A stretch of 64,000 nt of DNA from Gibbula magus (GCA_936450465.1 OW388296.1:17092526-17156525), one strand, 5' to 3'. Shown: positions 57,801 through 61,830, counted from the first letter of the stretch. Made by a program: numbers and translations. The notes: generated from the sequence alone by a model not told the origin.

Positions 57801-59728
57801 TGTCAACGTTGACATTCAGACATGAATCATGTTCACTGCACCAATGGCCTTCTTTGTTTTGTTAGGTCGAGTTGTTACAATTGTACCCCCAGTTCGCACC
57901 GATAGCTTACCCAACAATATCACCTCTACCGGGACCTCAACGAGTCCCCAACCTGGCTCAATGCGAGTTCAAGTACTAACTCATAATGGCAGCGTGTCTT
58001 CGGACACAGAGTAAGTGCCCCCTACAGGAGGAAAATGGAACTAGGACAAAGGTAGTTGGCAGTCAGAATTATGTCCCTTGAGTAGGCTTTCAAAATGGCC
58101 GCCATGAAGCACTGTCACAGTTGAATAACCCTTGTGGTGTCACTTTTGGATATGTCATTATCTTCATTGTTTCACACTTTATTTTAGTGTTTCTTGAATA
58201 TGCAACTGAGTTAGAATTTACTCTGCAAGTGTTTGAAATAATACATGTGGTGTGAATAACTTCCTCATGGGTTAAACCTTTGGTCACAGGAGAAATATAT
58301 TCTGTTTGTTGATTTAAGAAATGCTGCATTATTTTCCCTTTGAAATAAAAATTGTTCGGCTGAAATGTTTTTGAAAGTAGTTTGTTTGAAGTGTGAAACA
58401 ATTTGAAGATCAACAAAAAAATCACTGCACAAAATTGGTGTTGGGTTGTAGTAGTCCATTCAAGTCTTGGCAGAGGCTGCAGCCATTAGATCATCTATTA
58501 GAATAAATTTCAATGATTTTATAAACAATTAAACTTGAGTTATCAACGACATCAAATTTGAAGAATCTGTTCAAAACACATATTGTTGTTGAAGTTTTTA
58601 AAAATCACCTCTAAATTTTAGGAATAAAAAGTTCCTCATTAAAGCTTTTGCCAAGACTGTTGTTGTTGTCCTGCATGCCCCTTGCTACCTTTGTTTTGCA
58701 TTCAAACCAAATTATTTTTTTAATTTTCTTATAGATGTGTATAGATACATAGATGCCTTTGTCAAATATGAGAATCTTTGCAGGAGTAGAATACATAGAA
58801 CTAGTCCTTAAAGAATTATTTGTGGTTGGCTTTTAGAATGTATCAGTTGCTTTGGGAAACATAATGAAAAACATTGCAATACTAGACAAAATCATAGAAT
58901 ATTGCTTTGGGAAACAGTGAAAAATTACAAAATCATAGAATATTTCATAATTTGTTAGCTGCTTTTGAAAATAAAAATAAGATAATTACAAAATATACAC
59001 ACATGTTTCTTAGATGAGATAAAATTTAAGTACAATGCATATGATATCAAGTGTTAATAATCACTGTACCTGTAGAGGAAAGTATTGAGATAAAAATCCT
59101 TAACCTTTGTGCATGTTAACAACATATTACATTAGGAAAGGTTATAGTTCTCTTGTTCGGCATCTAAAACCTAAGGCGTATTCAGAAAAAGCTTAGCTTG
59201 TTTACAAAATCTCGAACAAAGGTCCTTACTTGTAAATACAAGCCTTTCTACAGACTAGAGCTGTTCTCACTGTACAACTTCGTAACTACATGAATAATCC
59301 AGTTCTCATGTTACAACTTGTAGTAATTGCTTGTGTTGTTCACTCTGTTGTGACTATATTTACAATGGAGAGTTGTATCAACTTGAGTGCTCTCACACTG
59401 CAACTGAGTTGATCAACCTGAAGTTGTTACTACAAGTTGTATTGTGAGAACTGGCCTTTATGAAGAGATGCAGCAACTCTGTTGTTCAGAGACTGACAGT
59501 TTTGAACAACCTCAAGGTTCTTCATGTCAATAAGCCCTTACCACTGAACTAAATCTGGCCAATGTTCTAATAGCTACGATCGATGCGTCTTCTGAATACG
59601 CCTCTTTCTCCCACGACTAACTCTTACTGTTCTTCTTCTGACACGTGCATGGTTCTTGGTGGTTGACGTTTTCTTTATTTTCTTGTTTTTGTTGTTTTTG
59701 CAGATCGGGCAATGAAACCTCAGTCTGA
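24474..59728 (+). CDS. CELSR: CELSR/Flamingo seven-pass cadherin adhesion GPCR (5'-partial, 35 exons in window)
   Basis: The spliced product of 35 exons is 1775 residues plus TGA; all exon phases match. Domain order, in residues counted from the first complete codon of the window: cadherin-EGF linker 1-118, EGF modules ~119-285, laminin G1 ~285-475, EGF ~478-512, laminin G2 ~515-655, EGF modules ~680-770, laminin-EGF ~775-858, HRM ~865-922, GAIN ~926-1234 with GPS at 1202-1229, seven helices ~1245-1483, tail 1484-1775. This order and motifs such as LPFDDNLC, LLFYNGR, CGPCHCPTHRGFD, FCWMSVSD and IWSFAGP are diagnostic of CELSR proteins. The family acts at the plasma membrane in homophilic adhesion and planar cell polarity with Frizzled and Van Gogh. 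The cadherin repeats and start codon are missing and should lie upstream. The gene name is by family recognition only; invertebrates usually have one such gene. Confidence 0.96.
25049..25223 (+). CDS. CELSR: CELSR exon b: first EGF-like module
   Basis: Starts in phase 0 after TTTCCAG and ends in phase 1 before GTAGGG. It opens with VLPFDDNLC and ends RCACPPGFTG, with FRPIHPV between, all strongly conserved in CELSR proteins. It carries the cysteines of the first EGF-like module, including the CxCPPGFTG terminal half. The overlapping minus-strand open frame is a shadow. Confidence 0.95.
25363..25425 (+). repeat. tRNA-like SINE head fragment
   Basis: GTAGCACAGTTGGTAGTGCT resembles a pol III A box region and GGTTTGATTCTAGGCC a B box, spaced as in a tRNA. 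No SINE body follows, so it may be a truncated or different SINE family. It lies in a CELSR intron. Confidence 0.5.
25875..26000 (+). CDS. CELSR: CELSR exon c: EGF module (calcium-binding type)
   Basis: Phase 1 to phase 1, 126 bases, acceptor TTCCTAG and donor GTAATG. It encodes DVEVDLCFSKPCQNGGTC and YSCQCTKSFTG, a classical EGF module with a calcium-binding-like start (DxDxC type). Between the previous CPPGFTG and this module there is a short extra segment, QRISNNC, which brings one more cysteine than a minimal linker would. Confidence 0.95.
26424..26661 (+). CDS. CELSR: CELSR exon d: third EGF module and start of laminin G1
   Basis: Follows TTTCTCAG and ends in phase 2 before GTGAGT. The peptide starts GKNCEVNE, has an EGF module with cysteines in CPQHLCHPPSRC and FRCDGC, and then enters laminin G1 at SFSRGSFLTFPSL and HFNITL. 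The donor splits the CAA codon that is completed at 37004, more than 10 kb away; the joined peptide reads NITLQFATQEKNG, as expected for a laminin G strand. Confidence 0.94.
27203..27232 (+). repeat. SINE body scrap
   Basis: AAAAGGTTTGGGTGCAATGC then TACATTGAA matches the SINE body (AAGGTTTGGGTGCAATGCTACACTGAA at 19938). Only about 30 bases survive. Confidence 0.6.
30178..30193. repeat. (GA)8 microsatellite
   Basis: Sixteen bases of alternating GA, followed by GATTTTG. Confidence 0.85.
31195..31400. repeat. 30-bp tandem repeat
   Basis: Unit GATACTTGATGATACTTTGT plus GTTACATAAG, in roughly five to seven degenerate copies. It produces a Tyr/Ser/Ile-rich minus-strand frame that is not a gene. 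Confidence 0.9.
35335..35435. repeat. Near-perfect hairpin, 46-bp arms and 9-base loop
   Basis: Left arm 35335-35380 (GAAGAAGACAAATATTTTAT, GGATGATCAACTTCTTCATT, AACAAT) pairs with 35390-35435, with one mismatch. The loop is AATAGTTAA. No clear target duplication flanks it. It may be a recent foldback element or a duplication; a small-RNA precursor is possible but the pairing is more perfect than usual for a microRNA. Confidence 0.95.
36545..36640 (+). repeat. SINE 3' fragment
   Basis: GCAGGTTTCACTGCAATGCC, AGTTACAATGGTATGGCAGG, TTTTCTCCCTGCATTAATA and AGCAGC match the distal SINE body at 20010-20080. Head and tail are missing. Confidence 0.7.
37004..37208 (+). CDS. CELSR: CELSR exon e: laminin G1 core
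   Basis: Acceptor CACATTTCAG, donor GTGAGC, phase 2 to 0. Peptide FATQEKNGLLFYNGRFNE, HDFMALEIIDGQIQFSFSLG and GSWTKVKVEYLNR. This is the beta-sandwich core of a laminin G domain, with the ligand-strand motif GLLFYNGR very close to vertebrate CELSR proteins. It is separated from exon d by a 10.3-kb intron. Confidence 0.95.
37776..37888 (+). CDS. CELSR: CELSR exon f: laminin G1, continued
   Basis: Phase 0 to 2, acceptor CTCCAG, donor GTAAGA. Peptide EATVTVGEDCDTLISVLYG then LGNYHCAARNARVLP, matching the VxVDDCD and GNYSCAA strands of CELSR laminin G1. The GC-rich codons stand out against the AT-rich introns. Confidence 0.93.
38317..38567 (+). CDS. CELSR: CELSR exon g: end of laminin G1 and start of next EGF
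   Basis: Phase 2 to 1 after CTCCCCAG. Peptide CDNPIANCYRLLDLTGPLQIGG, split here as CDNPIANCYRLL and DLTGPLQIGGLP, then NYIGCIKDFYIDHEILNL, the laminin G C-terminal disulphide strand (YIGCIxDFYID). It finishes with LCGSNPCQYGG, the first half of an EGF module completed in the next exon. Confidence 0.95.
38590..38668 (+). repeat. SINE tail, GCCGAAGCGGC(A/G)TTAAAC type
   Basis: ATACTGCCGAAGCGGCATTA then AACAAAATCTTGCTCACTCACTC. The same block occurs at 53364-53440, and the core GCGGCGTTAAAC is shared with the tail of the 19822 SINE family. It begins shortly after a CELSR donor. Confidence 0.7.
38958..39032 (+). CDS. CELSR: CELSR exon h: second half of EGF module between laminin G domains
   Basis: A 75-base exon, phase 1 to 1, acceptor CTCTACAG, donor GTGGGA. 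Peptide GTCKEGWNTFTCECPDHAGG ends in LDCGQ; it carries the last four cysteines of the EGF module that sits between the two laminin G domains. Its symmetrical phase means skipping would keep frame but break the module. Confidence 0.93.
39402..39565 (+). CDS. CELSR: CELSR exon i: start of laminin G2
   Basis: Phase 1 to 0, acceptor AATTCCAG, donor GTGAGA. Peptide RKLNGNGYLSYSGVFNRVKF, then WYNGISFRTRASHGALMQIS. This equals the start of CELSR laminin G2 (GNGTLSWNF, PWYLGLAFRTR, GVLMQ in vertebrates). The following 2.5-kb intron carries the hAT element. Confidence 0.94.
39740..41628 (-). mobile_element. hAT-type DNA transposon, internally deleted
   Basis: Ends are CAGGGGCGTAGCTAGC and the near reverse complement GCAGCTACGCCCCTG. 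GTTGG lies directly on both sides, only 5 matching bases rather than the usual 8 of hAT. It holds one reverse-strand frame with a hAT C-terminal domain. It sits in the intron between two laminin G2 exons, antisense to CELSR. Only about 175 bases separate the frame start from the right end, so the N-terminal half of the transposase has gone. Confidence 0.88.
40464..41453 (-). pseudogene. hAT transposase, C-terminal half
   Basis: The 329-residue frame has, near its end, LATLLTMPVTTSTAERSFSM followed by MRRVKTYLRSTMRQDRFSSL, the hAT dimerisation domain (A-ERSFS-x-R-K-x-R). Autonomous hAT transposases are usually 600 residues or more, with an N-terminal BED-type zinc finger and catalytic acidic residues spread across the protein; that N-terminal part is missing. 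It resembles the ZMYM/THAP12-like hAT group. The frame is free of stops, so the copy may be young. It is not expected to be active alone. Confidence 0.88.
41640..41760 (-). repeat. Repeat fragment with hammerhead-like core
   Basis: On the reverse strand it reads CTGATGAAGACCACCTAGTG then GTGGAAAC, with CTGATGA and GAAAC flanking a short stem. GGAAGGGAGG near 41643 and CCTCCCTTC near 41746 could close an outer stem. The geometry does not fit a standard hammerhead well, so function is doubtful; it may be the end of a retroelement. Confidence 0.35.
42060..42206 (+). CDS. CELSR: CELSR exon j: laminin G2, middle
   Basis: Phase 0 to 0, 147 bases, acceptor CAATTTCAG, donor GTAAGA. Peptide IEDGYITYSYNNDTTIMDAR, then KVNDGKWHYFESRW and LLELLLDYGQIE. 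NDGKWH is the conserved laminin G turn (DGxWH). A SINE starts about 35 bases beyond the donor. Confidence 0.94.
42241..42553 (+). mobile_element. Diverged tRNA-derived SINE
   Basis: Same family as 19822-20137: head TAGCACAGTAGTTAGCGTG, body GAGAACTGTTCTACATGCAG and TTGGGTGCAATGCTACACTG, tail GAAAGTGGCATCAAATCACG with CACCTCACCTC. The B box is mutated (TTTGGAATCC), so it is probably old. It starts about 35 bases after a CELSR donor. Confidence 0.88.
42907..43020 (+). CDS. CELSR: CELSR exon k: laminin G2, C-terminal strands
   Basis: Phase 0 to 0, 114 bases, acceptor GTTTTTCAG, donor GTATAG. Peptide QQVYVGALRTGNGPITHGFK then GCVK. VYVGAL and GFKGCVK are the last strands of laminin G2. Without it the domain loses its final sheet but keeps frame. 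Confidence 0.93.
43035..43225. repeat. Degenerate tandem repeat (TGTGTGACTAT family)
   Basis: Roughly ten degenerate units of 14 to 20 bases around ACTGTGTGACTAT and TATAATGTGTGACTA. It lies in the intron after the laminin G2 exon that ends at 43020. Confidence 0.75.
43457..43619 (+). CDS. CELSR: CELSR exon l: end of laminin G2 and start of EGF
   Basis: Phase 0 to 1, acceptor CCTCCAG, donor GTGAGC. Peptide DIRMGINANPVLRNPEEQGT, then EQGCSSAEVCRGNQCGAGAC and ACVCPP. The opening finishes laminin G2; the rest is an EGF-like module whose CPPGF motif is completed in the next exon. Confidence 0.94.
44023..44288 (+). CDS. CELSR: CELSR exon m: EGF module and start of laminin-type EGF
   Basis: Phase 1 to 0, 266 bases, acceptor AACCTACAG, donor GTGAGT. 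Peptide GFIGPNCTTVCSNANPCQNY has an EGF start; further on QYCEVTAPIQCPAAWYG leads into VCGPCHCPTHRGFDSACNK. The last block matches CGPCNCDVHKGFD of vertebrate CELSR, where the laminin-EGF begins. Confidence 0.95.
44532..44718 (+). CDS. CELSR: CELSR exon n: laminin-type EGF module
   Basis: Phase 0 to 1, acceptor TATTGCAG, donor GTGAGT. Peptide HYQPKGSDTCYPCNCYRQGS, then CDPRTGQCLCKDGIVGRRCD and QCPSTFAEI. The pattern C-x-C-x(n)-G-x-CxCxxGxxGxxCDQC is a canonical laminin-EGF. Confidence 0.95.
44882..44983 (+). CDS. CELSR: CELSR exon o: HRM domain, first half
   Basis: Phase 1 to 1, 102 bases, acceptor CTTTTCAG, donor GTGAGT. Peptide IYNGCPRNYAAGIWWEMTPL then GEKAVMDCPANAV. GIWWxxTxxG...CP is the hormone-receptor domain signature of adhesion GPCRs. 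Confidence 0.94.
45175..45269 (+). CDS. CELSR: CELSR exon p: HRM domain, second half
   Basis: Phase 1 to 0, 95 bases, acceptor GAACAG, donor GTAAGG. Peptide GDAKRECTEMDSWLEPDLFN then CTSANFTGLQDT. The W-x-x-PDxFNCTS ending is the standard HRM close and leads into GAIN. Confidence 0.94.
45532..45732 (+). CDS. CELSR: CELSR exon q: GAIN domain, helical subdomain A
   Basis: Phase 0 to 0, 201 bases, acceptor CTTTACAG, donor GTTCGG, which is weaker than the others. Peptide with DIRITYEALRELLQYENQQQ and GLSLTSEQDSTYIQ, matching DVRVTARLLAHLLAFESHQQG of CELSR1 closely enough to place it in GAIN subdomain A. The minus-strand frame over it is a shadow. Confidence 0.93.
46162..46345 (+). CDS. CELSR: CELSR exon r: GAIN domain, subdomain A continued
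   Basis: Phase 0 to 1, 184 bases, acceptor TTTTGCAG, donor GTCAGC. Peptide MLTAFSNVTEPEYSVYWDQI, then LVNLFEEYVFTLASSFAST. LxEEYxxTLA corresponds to the LVRHLEEYAATLA helix of vertebrate CELSR. Confidence 0.93.
46718..46858 (+). CDS. CELSR: CELSR exon s: GAIN domain, central strands
   Basis: Phase 1 to 1, 141 bases, acceptor CTTCACAG, donor GTGAGT. Peptide VLGVDWIAKTNMTRRTVPKF, then FDEDTNIALPISLFKPV. It aligns with the NIMLSIDRMEHP and YHSNLFRGQDAWDPHTHVLLP region. The long, poorly conserved proline/serine linker of CELSR1 is not seen. Confidence 0.9.
46917..47195 (+). mobile_element. Diverged tRNA-derived SINE
   Basis: Head GGGATAACCCAGTGATTTAC, then GGATCAAGAGGTCATGGG, body AGAGAACTGTTCTACATGCA and GTAAGGTTTGGGTGCAATGC. 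The tail reads AATCACTTCAAGTCACC. B box and tail are damaged. It sits in the GAIN-region intron after 46858. Confidence 0.85.
48038..48137 (+). CDS. CELSR: CELSR exon t: GAIN domain, subdomain B start
   Basis: Phase 1 to 2, 100 bases, acceptor TTTGCAG, donor GTATGT. Peptide AYVGYILYRTLKNILPKTYS then SNVR. YILYRTLxxxLP matches IILLVYRTLGGLLP of CELSR1. Confidence 0.93.
48411..48587 (+). CDS. CELSR: CELSR exon u: GAIN domain, subdomain B
   Basis: Phase 2 to 2, 177 bases, acceptor CCTTGCAG, donor GTAAAT. Peptide ISLEINSPVVTVVVVDDGQM, then LRQPVNISFRLLNPSN and PQCVYWQPDN. NSPVV and CVYW are the conserved strands just ahead of the GPS; the tryptophan of the CxxW pair is present. Confidence 0.95.
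49210..49333 (+). CDS. CELSR: CELSR exon v: GPS autoproteolysis motif
   Basis: Phase 2 to 0, 124 bases, acceptor TGTTCTAG, donor GTCAGT. Peptide GAWSTEGCWLSEGSNNAEML, then VCSCNHLSTFALLMD. The motif has its cysteines and the His-Leu-Ser triad (residues 1220-1222 of the window product), the HL-S/T pattern needed for cleavage in adhesion GPCRs. Cleavage would fall between Leu1221 and Ser1222. The acceptor is preceded by a short GTGTT repeat that forms its pyrimidine-poor tract. Confidence 0.95.
49511..49898. mobile_element. hAT-type MITE with perfect 8-bp target duplication
   Basis: Ends TAGGGCTGGGACGGGTA and its exact reverse complement TACCCGTCCCAGCCCTA. GAAAAAAC flanks both sides (49503-49510 and 49899-49906). 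The TA-GGGCTGGG terminus and 8-bp duplication are typical of hAT. There is no coding capacity. It has GGGTACCCGGGT-like motifs near both ends. It lies in the intron between the GPS exon and the TM1 exon. Confidence 0.93.
50059..50265 (+). CDS. CELSR: CELSR exon w: TM1 and TM2
   Basis: Phase 0 to 0, 207 bases, acceptor TTGCAG, donor GTGAGG. After YLYSSTVKMEA comes hydrophobic LTYVLVVISLVCLFISFLVF (TM1), the basic loop FKRLQCNWNSIHIN, and TFIIFITQLAFIIGID (TM2). NxIHxN is typical of class B2 receptors. Confidence 0.95.
50671..50824 (+). CDS. CELSR: CELSR exon x: TM3
   Basis: Phase 0 to 1, 154 bases, acceptor CTCCTCAG, donor GTAAGA. Peptide LFCKLISITLHYFYIALFAW then LFVDVLHIYRML and MKFYYLLGY. 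The C-x(n)-LHYFxxxxFxWLFVxxLHxYRML pattern is TM3 plus the start of intracellular loop 2; the cysteine is the one that pairs with extracellular loop 2. Confidence 0.96.
51100..51166 (+). CDS. CELSR: CELSR exon y: TM4
   Basis: A 67-base exon, phase 1 to 2, acceptor TATTGCAG, donor GTAAGT. Peptide IPGIIVGLSVGLNTAGYENI, matching VPAVLLGLAVGLDPEGYGNPDFC across the TM4/extracellular loop 2 boundary. It is too short for ORF-only methods and was placed by frame and homology. Confidence 0.94.
51422..51488 (+). CDS. CELSR: CELSR exon z: extracellular loop 2 and TM5 start
   Basis: A 67-base exon, phase 2 to 0, acceptor GGTTACAG, donor GTGAGT. Peptide FCWMSVSDMFIWSFAGPVCV then AVL. FCWxS...IWSFAGP is one of the strongest CELSR signatures. 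A lone cysteine here pairs with TM3. Confidence 0.95.
52016..52098 (+). CDS. CELSR: CELSR exon aa: rest of TM5 and intracellular loop 3
   Basis: Phase 0 to 2, 83 bases, acceptor TTTCCAG, donor GTATAG. Peptide VNLFTFILAMKASCREKIRE, then PENLNSLR. It closes TM5 and gives a basic loop. The intron that follows carries two sets of local duplications. Confidence 0.93.
52133..52580. repeat. Intronic tandem duplication, about 2.8 copies of ~150 bp
   Basis: Copies begin at 52133, 52288 and 52431: ATTATTTC(C/G)GGTAATAG, then TTAATTGAATCCTCTGAA, AAATCTAGCAATTCAA, GCTACTAGTTGGAC. The last is cut short near 52580. It lies in the intron between TM5 and TM6 exons. Confidence 0.93.
52789..53178. repeat. Three copies of the region leading to the TM6 exon acceptor
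   Basis: Copies at about 52790-52866, 52899-52975 and 53104-53180 share ATTGTAAAATGGCTG(T/C)AG, ACAAGCTTCA and CATGTTATAATCTAG or CATGTTGTATTCCAG. The third copy contains the real acceptor at 53178. The first two end in CTAG at the same point (52861 and 52970), so they are potential decoy acceptors. Only copy 3 has TTCCAG. Confidence 0.85.
53179..53347 (+). CDS. CELSR: CELSR exon bb: TM6 and TM7
   Basis: Phase 2 to 0, 169 bases, acceptor GTATTCCAG, donor GTAAGT. Peptide LMATILLLMMVGVCWVVGLI (TM6), VNFQVPMLHYVFSVFMCLEG (loop 3 and start of TM7), then VFVILAYVLLNAK. CWVVGL and the FCVLNA-like LLNAK end match class B2 receptors. The acceptor lies in the last of three copies of a local repeat. 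Confidence 0.95.
53364..53440 (+). repeat. SINE tail, GCCGAAGCGGCGTTAAGC type
   Basis: Follows the TM6/7 donor: GCTGCTAATGGCTGCAATAC, TGCCGAAGCGGCGTTAAGCA, then ACTCACTCTCTCACTAACT. Same tail as at 38590-38668. The tail begins 17 bases after the GTAAGT donor. Confidence 0.75.
53744..53839 (+). CDS. CELSR: CELSR exon cc: juxtamembrane tail
   Basis: Phase 0 to 0, 96 bases, acceptor CTTCCAG, donor GTAAGT. Peptide VRLQIKRAWYRIQGKKLDID then ENLAGTRSTMLS. A basic, Trp-containing start just after TM7 fits a helix 8-like segment. Confidence 0.88.
54421..54682 (+). CDS. CELSR: CELSR exon dd: Ser/Thr-rich tail
   Basis: Phase 0 to 1, 262 bases, acceptor TCTTACAG, donor GTGAGT. Peptide with VNIGISTTSTTSRSSKSSG and DDYLRSTSSSTSG, then a Pro/Tyr stretch, PPNTGIPPYGYDSSAF. 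DxYLRS echoes GRSYLRDN in vertebrate tails. Several serines could be phosphorylated; no structured domain is seen. Confidence 0.88.
55094..55267 (+). CDS. CELSR: CELSR exon ee: conserved acidic-serine tail block
   Basis: Phase 1 to 1, 174 bases, acceptor TCCCTCAG, donor GTGAGA. Peptide NDSDSDSEISVDRNSLDLAS then SHSSDEDDEFDIGPQWEQ. The DSDSDSxxS block followed by a second acidic serine run is conserved in vertebrate CELSR tails (DSDSDSDLSLEEERSLSIPSSESED). These are likely casein-kinase-type acidic sites; that role is inference. Confidence 0.93.
55606..55680 (+). CDS. CELSR: CELSR exon ff: charged helical tail segment
   Basis: Phase 1 to 1, 75 bases, acceptor TTTTCAG, donor GTGAGT. Peptide AHAREEIEKKKKERELDRLK then NNNAD. 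It is a highly charged segment likely to form a single helix. It was chosen because phases join exactly between its neighbours and the splice sites are good. Confidence 0.82.
56028..56129 (+). CDS. CELSR: CELSR exon gg: tail segment with WP motif
   Basis: Phase 1 to 1, 102 bases, acceptor TTTACAG, donor GTACGA. Peptide GQWPGEGDLGMRMGNSPRLS then NVQPDVLLPASERQ. It may match the DLLSYWPAL region of vertebrate tails, but the similarity is short, so homology is tentative. Confidence 0.78.
56635..56816. mobile_element. Inverted-repeat element, second copy of the 4250 family
   Basis: Left arm GCAAGTCATAACTCCATCCA then GTCTCCATCACTGGCTAA; right arm (56773-56816) reads in reverse complement GCAAGTCATAACTCTCGTCA then CTCGTCACTGGCTTA. 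It shares its end block with the 4250-4460 element. It lies in a CELSR tail intron. Confidence 0.65.
57094..57160. repeat. 12-bp tandem repeat (CCACATCCCTAT), about 5.5 copies
   Basis: Perfect copies of CCACATCCCTAT run from 57094 to 57154 and end in CCACATTGCATCC. It produces a Ser-Thr-rich frame in the intron that is not coding. Confidence 0.95.
57866..58010 (+). CDS. CELSR: CELSR exon hh: penultimate tail exon
   Basis: Phase 1 to 2, 145 bases, acceptor TTGTTAG, donor GTAAGT. Peptide GRVVTIVPPVRTDSLPNNIT then MRVQVLTHNGSVSSDTE. If the donor is not used, the frame stops at once (GAG TAA, stop at 58012-58014), so an unspliced 3' end would give ...SSDTE; splicing gives the longer C-terminus in 59704-59728. 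Confidence 0.75.
59266..59455. mobile_element. MITE-like inverted repeat in the last intron
   Basis: Left end GAGCTGTTCTCACTGTACAA then CTTCGTAACTAC; the right end in reverse complement reads GGCCAGTTCTCACAATACAA then CTTGTAGTAAC. A third related block, CAGTTCTCATGTTACAACTT, lies at 59301. No coding capacity. Confidence 0.7.
59704..59728 (+). CDS. CELSR: CELSR terminal coding exon, ends in PDZ-ligand pattern
   Basis: After TTTTTGCAG at 59703, frame continuity from 58010 gives SGNETSV and then TGA at 59726-59728. The last four residues Glu-Thr-Ser-Val fit a class I PDZ ligand (S/T-x-V). The coding part is only 25 bases, and the acceptor has a very T-rich tract, which supports it. There is no transcript evidence here; the alternative is a stop in the previous exon. 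Confidence 0.68.
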
Positions 59729-61572
59729 CCTTCTGCCACAGTTTTCCAAACCCCAGAGTTATAGATAAACATTCCACAAGCTGAATAGCCATCATCTGAC
59801 CAACTAGCTATGCATTATTATCACTTCTTCATTTGATTTCCTCTGTTTTTATGTCCGAGGTAAATATGCACATGTTGAAGAAGCTAGACATCCTCGTCAG
59901 TTCTTCAATTAACTCTCGTTTCAAAACCCAAGTGGATTTATCAATTATGCACTTTATGATGTAGCAAGGCATTGTTTTAAACAATCCATTGTCATAGTTC
60001 ATCTCTTAGCATTGTTCACATCCCTAAGTAACAATGAAATTGTAACATCACATTTATTGCCTCTAGTTTTCTACGTTCTTCATATGCATTCCTTAAATCT
60101 TTCATCTGGCATTTAAAACTGTTATAATCATACAGGACAATTTAAATTAAGTTTGTTTTTTCAACAGTACATTTTACAAAGTGATTTCTGAAGTTAACAA
60201 AAGAGTTAAGATGTAAGGACCAAGACAAATAGCCATGATTTCTCAACAAATTGACCAAACTCCTCTTTAGATGAAAACATTGACTTTGTACTTAAGGATT
60301 AGGTTCTCTTAAATATTATCATTAATCACGTTTATCTCAATGCATTATTACAATTTGTGGTTCATTTTTCAAAACACTTTTTGTGAGTGTATTTCCGATC
60401 TCATAAATAAGGTGGTATGTTCGTCTGAAACATGAACACTTCATCCTATACGACACGCAATAGTACCGTATTTCCTCCAATCAATGCCAGGTCTCTGGCT
60501 CTGGGAGAGGGCGGAGTTAATAACTGCCACGGGTCCTGTTCCACAAAACAATCATAGAGTTGCAGTCAATTGTAGCCCATTCTTTAACATAGGCTACAAT
60601 TGATTGTAATGTTACCACCAATTGTAAGTGTTGAGGAGGCACACCCTGGTGTTTATTAGAGGAAGAACTGTAATCATGGTAACCATCTTCGTTTGTTTTA
60701 TTTATGATCATAATTATCATAAAGGTAGCAATATCAATATTTACTTATAACATAAGACGCAAGGGAGGTAAGATCAAGTGTTGAAATTCTTTGCCTCATC
60801 TATTCATTTGTCCATTTTATACAAAATTAGTGTTTGTATGACCACTGGTAATATCCTTTTTCAACCAAAATATGATTATTTATCGGCAGCTTCGTTTTAT
60901 ATTTTCTTTTATGCGAGTTCGCACATCCACTGTATGAGAGAAAGCCAGTTTTAATTGTCTTGTACCGTTTATTCAGGTATTTTTTTATTGTTTTATACTC
61001 TCTTCATAGTGTAATCTGGATGTAATGGTTGTACATTTTTATAGAAAAAAAAATATAAAAGAAAAATGAATTTCTGTGTTTGAACTTTTATTAATGAATT
61101 CTGAGAGAAGAGATTTAATCATTGAAGATTTAAAGATTGCAGATAAAATGGTTTCTGATTTAATATTGTAATTGAAAAACAGATCCTCATTGGAAAATTG
61201 TCATCTCATTCAAAACACTGGCGAAATGCAAATCTATATTTTGTAATTTGCCAGAAATTGTGAAGGTTACATGAATTTCCTCTGCTAATGTTCCATGTAT
61301 GTAAGGAAGATATAATCTGTGTTAGTATTCTCATATACTCATTGACAAGATGTCGGTTTTACCCGCCCAGAGGATAAATACTTCACGCTAGCCTTTATAT
61401 TTATGTTCATTTCCATAGTGTGTGAAAGGTCTACTGTATCTGTATGACGTGACCTGACGAGGTATTTGTAAATGAGTTCTGTCTCGTGGAGAAGTATTAT
61501 GCATATAACATTTTGTATATTTTGTACAGTTCCATGTTCATTGTGAATATCATTGTGTACAGTTTGAGCTGT

Positions 61573-61830
61573 TACCCATTGTATACTGTTGCTATCAGTC
61601 GTTATCAATTGTAAACTATTGCTATGAGTTGTATTGTAAACCTATTGCTACGATTCGTTATTGATTGTAAACCTACTGCTACGAATCGTATTGTAATCCT
61701 ATTGCTATGATTCGTTATTGATTATAAACCTATTGCTACGAGTCGTTATCGACTGTAAACTATTGCTACGACTCGTTATTGATTGTAAACGTTTTGGTAT
61801 GAGCCGTTGCTTTTTGTACGAACTGTTATA
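61573..61830. repeat. Degenerate ~32-bp tandem repeat in putative 3' UTR
   Basis: Units vary around GATTGTAAACCTATTGCTAC plus GATTCGTTATT; seven or so copies, some shortened. Repeats in the UTR may form structure, but nothing is shown. Confidence 0.8.
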
